A DNA stretch of 14,776 bases from Lachnospiraceae bacterium UBA1201. GTDB taxonomy: Bacteria; Bacillota; Clostridia; Lachnospirales; Lachnospiraceae. Where the stretch lies: positions 1-14,776 of the forward strand of contig DBXX01000021.1 of NCBI GenBank assembly GCA_002309675.1. The letters are read 5' to 3'. Made by a program: the position numbers and the translations under genes. Below, piece by piece: positions 1 through 5,901 of the stretch (position 1 is its first letter; each line of letters begins with the position of its first letter). Below the pieces are notes generated by a model. That model was not told the origin of the DNA. It made no database searches and saw nothing but the letters and a program-made list of their open reading frames with translations.

Positions 1-515
1 GCTCCGTAGAAGCCCGGGATGACCGCGCTGTCCACGTTCTCCAAACGCTTACCAAGCAGTTCGTTCGTCAGTTCGGGAAGGAAGTGTCCCTCCTCATTAA
101 AACGGATCACGGTAGCGGCGTCGATGAATTCATATCCAAGATAAGCTGCCATAACGATACCATTCAGGTATTCGCCGCGGGAAGCCGCGTAATCGCGTCC
201 TGCTTTCTCGGCAAATGCTTTGCGGATGATATCGAACTCTGCGTCCAGGGAAAGCGACAGGCCCAGGCCGTCGATGATCTCCTGATAACGGGCGCGGATC
301 GCTTTGAGTTTATCAGTGAAATCCTCACCTGCCTCTGCAGACGCATAGCAGTCATACAGCATATCGGTTACTTTTGTGTCTTTTTTATTCCGCTTTCCGG
401 GTGCCGACGGCACGACAAAGCGGCGGCTGGCATCACTGCGGATGATCGCTCCTACTTTTTCGAATTGTTCTGCGGATGCGAGCGAGCTTCCGCCGAATTT
501 AACCACTTTCTTCAT
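1..515 (-). CDS. lysC: Aspartate kinase (aspartokinase III / YclM type), N-terminal 171 residues, cut by window edge
   Basis: Catalyses ATP-dependent phosphorylation of L-aspartate, the first step toward lysine, threonine and methionine, in the cytoplasm. I translated the minus strand from the ATG at 515-513. The product begins MKKVVKFGGSSLAS, with the amino-acid-kinase nucleotide loop KFGGSS at residues 6-11. It continues with FVVPSAPGKR (33-42), TKVTDMLYD (47-55), the aspartate-binding SRGEYLNG (112-119) and VIPGFYG (165-171). The SAPGKR plus TKVTDLL pattern resembles B. subtilis YclM and E. coli LysC (aspartokinase III) more than the DapG/LysC type of Bacillus. Family members are about 440-450 residues, so roughly 270 residues including the regulatory ACT domains lie beyond position 1. 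The start is supported by a GGAGG ribosome binding site about 8 bases upstream. The reading frame is intact to the edge. Feedback inhibition by an amino acid is expected from the family but cannot be judged without the ACT domains. Confidence 0.93.
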   Translation of the reverse strand, partial: MKKVVKFGGSSLASAEQFEKVGAIIRSDASRRFVVPSAPGKRNKKDTKVTDMLYDCYASAEAGEDFTDKLKAIRARYQEIIDGLGLSLSLDAEFDIIRKAFAEKAGRDYAASRGEYLNGIVMAAYLGYEFIDAATVIRFNEEGHFLPELTNELLGKRLENVDSAVIPGFYG

Positions 516-562
516 GAATGAGCCTCCAAAAATGAGTATCTGTATAATAAGTCCACTATACT

Positions 563-590
563 AGAATACATGATTTTTTATTTTTTTCAA
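563..590 (-). promoter_or_regulatory. Candidate promoter of the aspartate kinase gene
   Basis: On the minus strand there is TTGAAA (590-585), a 16-base A-rich spacer and TATTCT (568-563). This would start transcription near 556 and leave a leader of about 40 bases. The leader is too short for a lysine riboswitch. The region between 516 and 654 is AT-rich and also holds a weak 6-bp hairpin (taaatc/gattta at 624-639), which might end transcription of the upstream gene. The assignment rests only on consensus matching. Confidence 0.35.
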
Positions 591-654
591 GTGCAAACCG
601 AAAGATTCCTCGAAAATATAACATAAATCGTAAGATTTACTCTTTGTCGTATCG

Positions 655-1656
655 TCATCTTCCTTTTCTGTCTTTTTCAACTTCCGAGAGCACCATAAAC
701 TCCCTTCGGTATAATCCGTAGTCTGCAATGTCGGTATCATGGTATTCTTCATACGTTCCGAAGATCGCAAGCGCCTCGATCATGGTCTTCCAGACATATG
801 TATATCCGGCCTTCTGTTCGCCTTCGGTCAGTCTCTGTATGCCGGTATCTTCGATCAGTTCACAGATAAAGTAGTGATTGATATGCCTCCATACGTCAAA
901 CAGTTCTTCAACATCCAGGAAGCCTTCGACCGCCCGGACCTTCATCCCGGTCTCTTCCAGCATTTCCCGTTCGCAACACTCGGCATAGGTCTCATTGCCC
1001 TCAACGCCGCCGCCCGGAATGAGATATTTGTCGTTATTAGCTTCGTAGCTCAAAAGCACCCGGTCATCCTTCAGCAGAATCCCCCGGCATGCATGGCGCA
1101 GGAAATCCACATGTCCCAGATAATCATCGTTAATGATCAGCAAATGCTTTGCCGGCTGCTTTGAGACCCTCATGAAATAATGCTCCTCATCCTGGCCCGC
1201 TCTGTAAGCGGCATTGTTTATCATTACTCTCTGAGATGCAATATTATCTTTATTCACCCGCAAATAGATCTCTTCTTCAGGCACGATACTTCTCGCGATC
1301 TCTAATGTCAGCCTGAGCCCTTCCGATCCGTATCCCCTGCCGCGATACTTCTTTGAAATGCTGTATCCTATGTGACCGGCTCCGTTTCGAAGCGCCTCCG
1401 TTAAATGATGACGTATTCTGAATTCACCGACCAGACAGTCCCCGTCCCACAGATAATAATAGGTTTCCGGCACAAACCAGTCAGGCATATTGATCGGATG
1501 CTCATAGGAGATCAGCGTCGGGAGGACCTTTTCCTTATACTCATCAAACGAAACGCCATGATAAGGATTCGTCAGGCCATTCTCATCCTCCGGCAATTCC
1601 GTTGTATAAGCCCACTGGGCTTCTATATCGTTCGTATTTATTTTTCGCAGTTCCAT
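655..1656 (-). CDS. GNAT N-acetyltransferase fused to Nudix hydrolase
   Basis: A 333-residue protein with two catalytic domains. Residues about 1-165 are a GNAT acetyltransferase of the RimJ/RimL kind. They contain HIGYSISKKYRGRGYGSEG (95-113), whose RGRGYG fits the acetyl-CoA pyrophosphate-binding motif, followed by the usual LRVNKDNIASQRVM segment (132-145). Residues about 170-325 are a Nudix hydrolase with a canonical box at 216-238: G, five residues, E, seven residues, then REMLEETGM, so all the metal-binding glutamates are present. The Nudix domain should hydrolyse a nucleoside-diphosphate-linked substrate; neither substrate can be predicted. The start ATG at 1656 has an AGGGAGAG ribosome binding site. 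The gene stands alone, divergent from the YegP-like gene and upstream of the aspartate kinase gene with a 139-base gap. The frame is continuous, so the fusion looks real. Confidence 0.88.
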   Translation of the reverse strand: MELRKINTNDIEAQWAYTTELPEDENGLTNPYHGVSFDEYKEKVLPTLISYEHPINMPDWFVPETYYYLWDGDCLVGEFRIRHHLTEALRNGAGHIGYSISKKYRGRGYGSEGLRLTLEIARSIVPEEEIYLRVNKDNIASQRVMINNAAYRAGQDEEHYFMRVSKQPAKHLLIINDDYLGHVDFLRHACRGILLKDDRVLLSYEANNDKYLIPGGGVEGNETYAECCEREMLEETGMKVRAVEGFLDVEELFDVWRHINHYFICELIEDTGIQRLTEGEQKAGYTYVWKTMIEALAIFGTYEEYHDTDIADYGLYRREFMVLSEVEKDRKGR

Positions 1657-1728
1657 TCTACTCTCCCTCTTCCCGACAAACCGGAAGCTATCTCATTTTT
1701 CCGCATAAAACCGGAATACCGGCTATTA

Positions 1729-1774
1729 CACCCCTAGCTTTATCCTCCGATAACGGAGAATGAAGCTAGGGGTG
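1729..1774. repeat. 46-bp interrupted palindrome between divergent genes
   Basis: The 12-base arm cacccctagctt (1729-1740) is perfectly complementary to aagctaggggtg (1763-1774). Inside it, ctccg (1745-1749) pairs with cggag (1754-1758) around the loop ataa, separated from the outer stem by a 4x4 internal loop. The element sits between two divergent start codons (1656 and 1870), so it is not at the end of any recognised gene. No T-run follows on either strand, which argues against a simple intrinsic terminator. It may be a regulator binding site, a structured leader of the minus-strand gene, or a small mobile repeat. Confidence 0.7.
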
Positions 1775-1805
1775 AGTGCCTTATCAATGCATGCAAAAAC
1801 GAGGC

Positions 1806-1834
1806 TTCCATTTTTTCTTCTCTTTTGGTATACT
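1806..1834 (+). promoter_or_regulatory. Promoter of the YegP-like gene
   Basis: An extended -10 element TGGTATACT lies at 1826-1834, with a weak -35 (TTCCAT, 1806-1811) at 17-base spacing. Transcription would start near 1841, leaving a leader of about 30 bases before the ATG at 1870. The same extended -10 sequence occurs at the minus-strand promoter near 14332-14340. Confidence 0.6.
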
Positions 1835-1869
1835 ATGAGCATACTTACTAAAACTCGCGAAAGGAAACG

Positions 1870-2265
1870 ATGATGGGTAGATTTGTGATCGATGTCAAAC
1901 CGGGCAATGTCACGTTTTCTTTGCATGCCCGAAACGGCGAGCCGATCGCGACGTCGCTGACATTTCCTTCGCTCTCGGTCGCGAAACGTTGCGTGGAGAG
2001 CGTACGCCGGCTGGCCTCGCGAACGGATATCGGCCTCGACGACTGCAGTGTCCGCGCAAAAGATCCGGATGCTAAGCCGGTAAAAAACCCGAAATTTGAA
2101 CTCTATAAAGACAAAAACGGAGCTTTTCGCTTCCGTCTTCGCGCCCGAAACGGCGAGATCATATTAAATTCGTCATCCTATACAACGAAAGCATCCTGTA
2201 AGAATGGGATCGCAAGCGTCATCAAAAACGCTCCCGACGCAGAACTTTCCATACTCGATCAATAA
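1870..2265 (+). CDS. YegP-family protein (two DUF1508 repeats)
   Basis: A 131-residue soluble protein made of two copies of the short alpha-beta YegP/DUF1508 unit. The second copy (about 75-127) is typical: FELYKDKNGAFRFRLRARNG, then EIILNSSSYTTKASCKNGI, then SVIKNAP. The first copy (about 5-55: FVIDVKPGNVTFSLHARNGE, then SLSVAKRCVESVRR) is more divergent but keeps the strand-strand-ARNGE-helix plan. The family is widespread in bacteria; a single biochemical role is not established, so I assign none. The gene has AAAGGAAA as ribosome binding site; ATG at 1870 or the adjacent ATG at 1873 would both serve. It is monocistronic, with its own promoter and terminator, and its stop codon overlaps the last codons of the convergent gene by seven bases. 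Confidence 0.87.
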   Translation: MMGRFVIDVKPGNVTFSLHARNGEPIATSLTFPSLSVAKRCVESVRRLASRTDIGLDDCSVRAKDPDAKPVKNPKFELYKDKNGAFRFRLRARNGEIILNSSSYTTKASCKNGIASVIKNAPDAELSILDQ

Positions 2266-2726
2266 TACCGGGCCCTCCCCATGGAGGGCTCTTTTGTTGC
2301 CTTTTCGCCCCAGGCGTTCGCCCAGCGCTCCGGATAGAAATCATAATAAGATATCTCTCTTTTTTGGCGCATGCGGCTCAGGCACGGCAGGCCGGCCCAA
2401 ACAAATGACGGCAGGCCGATAATGAGCAGATACAGCGGTCCCAGGACCAGAGACTGCACGGAATGTCCGTACTCGTGCACCAGGGTCTGCCGCCAGATCG
2501 GGATGTCAAAATGGTTTTTCTCACGGGAATTTCTCCCGGAAACAAAAAGGAACATACCCAGGCTCACGCTGCCGCCCATCTTCCATGCGGTCACGACTGC
2601 GCCGTGATACACATAGTGCGGCCTGCGGATCGTAAGCAGGAAAACAAAGGCTCCCACCAGTGTTTGCGGCAGCCCCCAGGTCAGCTGGACCAGTCGATAT
2701 AAGAATACCCGAAGTTTCGCTTTCAC
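2259..2726 (-). CDS. Small membrane protein with HEXXH zincin-like motif, function unknown
   Basis: A 155-residue protein with two hydrophobic segments (about 12-33 and 92-115). Between them lies TLVHEYGHSVQS (81-92), whose HEYGH at 84-88 is a classic HEXXH zinc-binding motif. A later FYPERWANAWG segment (130-140) offers E133 as a possible third metal ligand, resembling the glutamate-containing helix of gluzincins. It may therefore be a membrane-embedded metalloprotease-like protein. I recognise the type as a recurring hypothetical family but know of no assigned function. The start is GTG at 2726, preceded by GAGGGAAG; no upstream in-frame ATG fits. It is the last gene of the minus-strand operon, 44 bases after the DUF3737 gene. 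Its last codons contain the terminator hairpin of the convergent YegP-like gene. Confidence 0.7.
   Translation of the reverse strand: MKAKLRVFLYRLVQLTWGLPQTLVGAFVFLLTIRRPHYVYHGAVVTAWKMGGSVSLGMFLFVSGRNSREKNHFDIPIWRQTLVHEYGHSVQSLVLGPLYLLIIGLPSFVWAGLPCLSRMRQKREISYYDFYPERWANAWGEKATKEPSMGRARYY
2272..2295 (+). terminator. Intrinsic terminator of the YegP-like gene
   Basis: A perfect 7-bp stem, gccctcc (2272-2278) and ggagggc (2283-2289), with the loop ccat, is followed by TCTTTT. It begins seven bases after the yegP-like stop codon. It lies inside the 3' end of the convergent coding sequence, where it encodes residues close to the C-terminus. In the minus direction no T-run follows, so it should act only on plus-strand transcripts. 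Confidence 0.85.
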
Positions 2727-2770
2727 TGTTCTTCCCTCGATCTCGCCTTAGGTATGTTCCATTTGTCGAA

Positions 2771-3613
2771 TCAATCGCGTACCACGACCTCACATGTCAG
2801 CGGAAATACGCTCTCCGAAGAGATGATCTCACCGTATCCGTCCGCCACGATGCGGCCGGAACGCGGGTTCTTCACCGACAGGACCGTTCCCACAATGTCT
2901 GCTTCCACGTCGGAATACTCGAACGAAAGGTCGGTCTCCTCCATGGTGCAATTCACCAGTTTCAGGTCCTTACAATAGCAGAACGGCTGAGTTCCTTTGA
3001 TCTTACAGTTGATCAACGTCAGGCCTTCGGAATACCATCCCAGATACTCGCCGTTTACGATGCTGTCGCGAACGACTACGTTTTTCGCGTGCCAAAACGC
3101 ATCCTTCGTGTTCAGGACACAGTCCTTTACCGATACATTTTCCGTATACTGGAACGTGTATTTTCCGGACAATGTCATGTTGCGGATGTCCACGTTCTTA
3201 CTCTCCAGGAGGAAGTACTCGGATGTGTAGTCGCCGTTCTCAATGGTCAGATCGCGGCACTTCCACCCGAATTCCGGCGATACGGCCGACACATTTTTCA
3301 GCGTGATACGGTCGCATTCGCGCAGGCACTTCACACCCGTGATCTTCGTATTCGTGATGATACCGTCCGAAGAGTACCAGAGCGGTGCCCGGCAGGTATC
3401 CTCCATGATCGAATCCGAAAGTGTGAACTTCTGAACATGCCACAGCGGGTAGCGAAGGGCGAAACGGCAATCTTCAACCCTAAGATCGCGTCCCTCTTTC
3501 ATCGCAGACTCGCCGTCTGCCGGTCCTTCAAAGACGCAACCTCGCACCACTGCATCCTGCAGGTGGTAGAGTGCACGCTCTTCATCCATCGTTAAATTCT
3601 TAATCTCTCTCAT
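2771..3613 (-). CDS. DUF3737 family protein (predicted right- or left-handed beta-helix)
   Basis: A 280-residue protein matching the DUF3737 family as I remember it: it opens MREIKNLTMDEERALYHLQD and has the segment GPADGESAMKEGRDL near residue 30. The body is a long series of short strands with a regular pattern of the kind LTIENGDY, VDIRNMTLSG, VSVKDCVLN, VVVRDSIVNG, LTLINCKIKG and LKLVNCTM, which is what a parallel beta-helix (pentapeptide- or pectate-lyase-like solenoid) looks like. No catalytic residues are known to me and no function is assigned. I prefer ATG 3613, which gives the usual family length and N-terminus and has a GGGG ribosome binding site 8 bases upstream. An in-frame ATG at 3661 overlaps the previous stop as ATGA and could allow coupled translation with 16 extra residues. 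Confidence 0.85.
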   Translation of the reverse strand: MREIKNLTMDEERALYHLQDAVVRGCVFEGPADGESAMKEGRDLRVEDCRFALRYPLWHVQKFTLSDSIMEDTCRAPLWYSSDGIITNTKITGVKCLRECDRITLKNVSAVSPEFGWKCRDLTIENGDYTSEYFLLESKNVDIRNMTLSGKYTFQYTENVSVKDCVLNTKDAFWHAKNVVVRDSIVNGEYLGWYSEGLTLINCKIKGTQPFCYCKDLKLVNCTMEETDLSFEYSDVEADIVGTVLSVKNPRSGRIVADGYGEIISSESVFPLTCEVVVRD

Positions 3614-3657
3614 AATATAAACCCCGATCTTCCGGTCGCCGAAGCGGTCGGACCTGA

Positions 3658-4914
3658 TCATTTGCGGAACTTATGATAGTACCGCAAAATCGTTTCAATG
3701 TACTGCGGATAGAAGCGGCCCAGAGCGATCTTCACACCCTCACAGCACTCCGACTCATCCTTCGCGTTGGCGATGGCGGACGACACTCCGAGATGGAACT
3801 TCTCCGGAACGATCCCGTCCTGCACCATGTACTGCTCAACGTTGCTTCTGAGTTCCTGTTTTTCACGCTTGGTCAATGTACGGCCGGCTGTGTGTGCAGG
3901 CTTCTCCGACTTCGCAGCCTTCTCTTTCTCGAGCCGCGCTTTCTCTGCTTTCTCGCGCTCGAGTCTCTCTCTTTCGGCCTTTTCTTTTTCGGCCTTCTCT
4001 TTTTCCGCCTTTTCTCTTTCGGCTCTTTCTTTCTCTGCTTTTGCGAGCTGTGCCTTCTCCGCGCGGCTTAACTTCGCCGGCTTCTCCTGCTTCGCGCTCT
4101 GCTCTTTCACGGCAGTCCGGGTCTTTTCTTTTTTCGTAGCCACGGCCGCCTCTGCCTGCTTCCCTTCGGAAACTTTGTGCCCCACCACACGGGTCGGCAC
4201 CTGCAGGTCCTCCAGGTCGATCACCTCAACGACCACCTTCGGCGTCTTCTTACGCGCCGGCATCTTCGCCTGCGGCGGAAGCTCGTCCACACGGACGGCC
4301 TCAACAGGCTCTACGGGAGCCGGTTCCGGCTCCGGTGCCTTCTTCTTTCGAAATGCGGAGAAGATGGAACGGCGCTCCCGCTTCTGGCGGTGTGCGTCCG
4401 CAACCGGATACGCCAGTCCCGCGCGCGAATCCTCACGCGCCGGCGGCAATTTCGGAAGTTCCGCTTCCGCGGGCAATGCGAAATCGTTCGGGTCTTCGAT
4501 ATCGAAGCGACCCTGGCGCATATAGCCCGGCAGACATTCAAAGATATTCCGACCGCTCCCGATCATCATGCGGGAGTCGAGTTGCTTTGCCATTTCGACG
4601 GCGGAGCCATAGCCATGGTCACCGGAAATGATGTAGATCTCCTTGTCGATCTTCGCATTGACCTCGTACCCTAAGTAGGTACTGATCATGAAATCCAACG
4701 CGTTCTTACCCTGTTTGATCAGGATGAAGGTGCCGATCTCGATCCCCTGCTGCTTATAGGCGTACAGGACATCCTCCACGGCGCGCTGGATCACGGGTGT
4801 TGAACAGAATACCACGACCTTCGCATTGCCCGTAAGGCAGGATATTCCGTACAACCCGCGTATCGAAGTGTTTTCATAGTCGACCAGGAAAACTCTTCGG
4901 ATGTTATCTGTCAT
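3658..4914 (-). CDS. PIN/NYN-like domain protein with long charged helical linker
   Basis: A 418-residue cytoplasmic protein in three parts. Residues about 5-135 are a PIN/NYN-type nuclease fold: RRVFLVDYENTS (6-17, D12), a helix and strand leading to QGKNALDFMIS (68-78, D74), and IYIISGDHGYGSAVEMA (93-109, D99). These spaced aspartates are what the family uses to bind the catalytic metal, so RNA or DNA cleavage is plausible but unproven. Residues about 281-345 are almost only K, E, A and R in heptad-like repeats (KAEKEKAEKEKAERERLERE), a single helix or coiled coil. Residues about 346-418 form a compact helical domain ending LRYYHKFRK. The start has GGAGA 11 bases upstream. The gene follows the second COG0523 gene after 17 bases and overlaps the alternative start of the DUF3737 gene, so it is part of the same operon. 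Its target is unknown. Confidence 0.8.
   Translation of the reverse strand: MTDNIRRVFLVDYENTSIRGLYGISCLTGNAKVVVFCSTPVIQRAVEDVLYAYKQQGIEIGTFILIKQGKNALDFMISTYLGYEVNAKIDKEIYIISGDHGYGSAVEMAKQLDSRMMIGSGRNIFECLPGYMRQGRFDIEDPNDFALPAEAELPKLPPAREDSRAGLAYPVADAHRQKRERRSIFSAFRKKKAPEPEPAPVEPVEAVRVDELPPQAKMPARKKTPKVVVEVIDLEDLQVPTRVVGHKVSEGKQAEAAVATKKEKTRTAVKEQSAKQEKPAKLSRAEKAQLAKAEKERAEREKAEKEKAEKEKAERERLEREKAEKARLEKEKAAKSEKPAHTAGRTLTKREKQELRSNVEQYMVQDGIVPEKFHLGVSSAIANAKDESECCEGVKIALGRFYPQYIETILRYYHKFRK
3904..4062 (-). repeat. Low-complexity codon repeat encoding K/E/A/R-rich helix
   Basis: In-frame repetition of GAGAAGGCGGAAAAAGA-type codons inside the PIN/NYN-like gene (residues about 285-337). It encodes repeated KEKAE units. 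The repetition is imperfect at DNA level, with synonymous and E/R/L substitutions, so length change by slippage is possible but copies have diverged. Confidence 0.75.
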
Positions 4915-4931
4915 AATTTAATTTTTCTCCG

Positions 4932-5885
4932 TTAGAAATATACGACTTCTTTTTCGGGTTTTTCTGTGGGCTCGATGTTCTGTGCGTACAGGACCGGGCC
5001 GATGCCGCGATATTGCTTCACCTTCTCATACTTCACCTGCGCAGTCACGCGTACCCAATCGCCTGACTTCAAGTTATGAACGAACTTGCTGTGACACATA
5101 TATCCGCAGAAGGTCAGATCCTCCGCGCAGCACGTCATCGCATGACGGCCGGGCACGAAGGTATCGCCCTTGAATTCCTTCGACAGATAGGCCATGGCTT
5201 TAAAGCGAACGACCTTATCCTTATAATTCTCGGGATGGTCCTGCGCATCGATGAAGAAGATGCCGTAGTCGATATCTTCGATGTCGATGATCGGTGCCTT
5301 CAGGTCATACGGAAGTTCGTCCGGGACATCCTCGACCTCACCGTTCACGTTCTCGAAAATGATCTGCGCACCCGGATTGGTGGCGCGGATGCTTCTGCGA
5401 TACGACGACAGCGGCATATCCTTCGTGCAGCGGTTGAAGATGACCAGATCGGACATATTGACCATAGCGACGATGAGCGGCTTCATGTTGTTTAAGTACA
5501 CATTGAACGTGCTCGCGTCGATCGTCGTGATGCCCTGGTACAGCACCCAGTCCGACGGTGTCTTGATATTCATAATGGTCTGCGGATTCCACATGCCGTT
5601 GTACTCGATGAGCACGCGGTCCGGGGAATATTTCGCGTCCATGACCATCAGGAATTCTTCGTTAAGTTCGGACTCGGACTCGACGGTTACGACATCCGCT
5701 TTCATCTTGCGGATGCGCTCGGCGTCGAGTTCGACCTCACCCTCTTCACACAGGATGATGAGCGTACGCTCGCCTGTGTTGAAGTACTCCTGGGACAATG
5801 TAAAATTCAAAAAAGAAGTCTTTCCGCTTTCCAGAAATCCATGGATCAGATAGACCGGAACGCGGGGTTCTGTTTGTTTCGGCAT
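4932..5885 (-). CDS. Divergent COG0523/CobW-like GTPase with DUF1980/YcgQ-like C-terminal domain
   Basis: A 317-residue protein. Residues about 8-195 are a G3E P-loop domain with Walker A GFLESGKT (16-23) and a VLIEYNGMWNP segment (91-101) at the place of the usual EPSG motif. It differs from its neighbour in two ways: the CxCC metal motif of COG0523 is absent, with only one cysteine (C46) nearby, and the guanine-specificity motif is replaced by NRCT (151-154). Residues about 205-305 contain HAMTCCAEDLTFCGYMCHSK (248-267) and strands resembling the C-terminal domain of TIGR03943/DUF1980 (YcgQ), which has a similar TCCAAD motif; C252, C253, C260 and C264 could bind metal. The family suggests metal-chaperone activity, with zinc most often implicated. 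The start ATG has AAGGAGG six bases upstream. It follows the His-rich GTPase gene by 16 bases, so the two are probably made together. Confidence 0.8.
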   Translation of the reverse strand: MPKQTEPRVPVYLIHGFLESGKTSFLNFTLSQEYFNTGERTLIILCEEGEVELDAERIRKMKADVVTVESESELNEEFLMVMDAKYSPDRVLIEYNGMWNPQTIMNIKTPSDWVLYQGITTIDASTFNVYLNNMKPLIVAMVNMSDLVIFNRCTKDMPLSSYRRSIRATNPGAQIIFENVNGEVEDVPDELPYDLKAPIIDIEDIDYGIFFIDAQDHPENYKDKVVRFKAMAYLSKEFKGDTFVPGRHAMTCCAEDLTFCGYMCHSKFVHNLKSGDWVRVTAQVKYEKVKQYRGIGPVLYAQNIEPTEKPEKEVVYF

Positions 5886-5901
5886 AGTGCCTCCTTACGT
5901 A

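Noticed and set aside
516..654. Lysine riboswitch before the aspartate kinase gene
   Set aside because: The leader is too short and too AT-rich, and none of the conserved helices could be recognised.
2660..3595. Plus-strand 311-residue open frame
   Set aside because: Antisense to the DUF3737 gene, whose product matches a known family and repeat pattern; the plus frame resembles nothing and lies inside an operon of the other strand.
3614..3661. Longer start of the DUF3737 protein at 3661
   Set aside because: It gives 16 extra residues with no ribosome binding site of its own and no family match; the ATGA overlap leaves some doubt, so 3613 is a preference, not a proof.
3767..4525. Plus-strand Ser/Phe-rich open frame
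   Set aside because: Complement of the K/E/A-rich codon repeat of the PIN/NYN-like gene.
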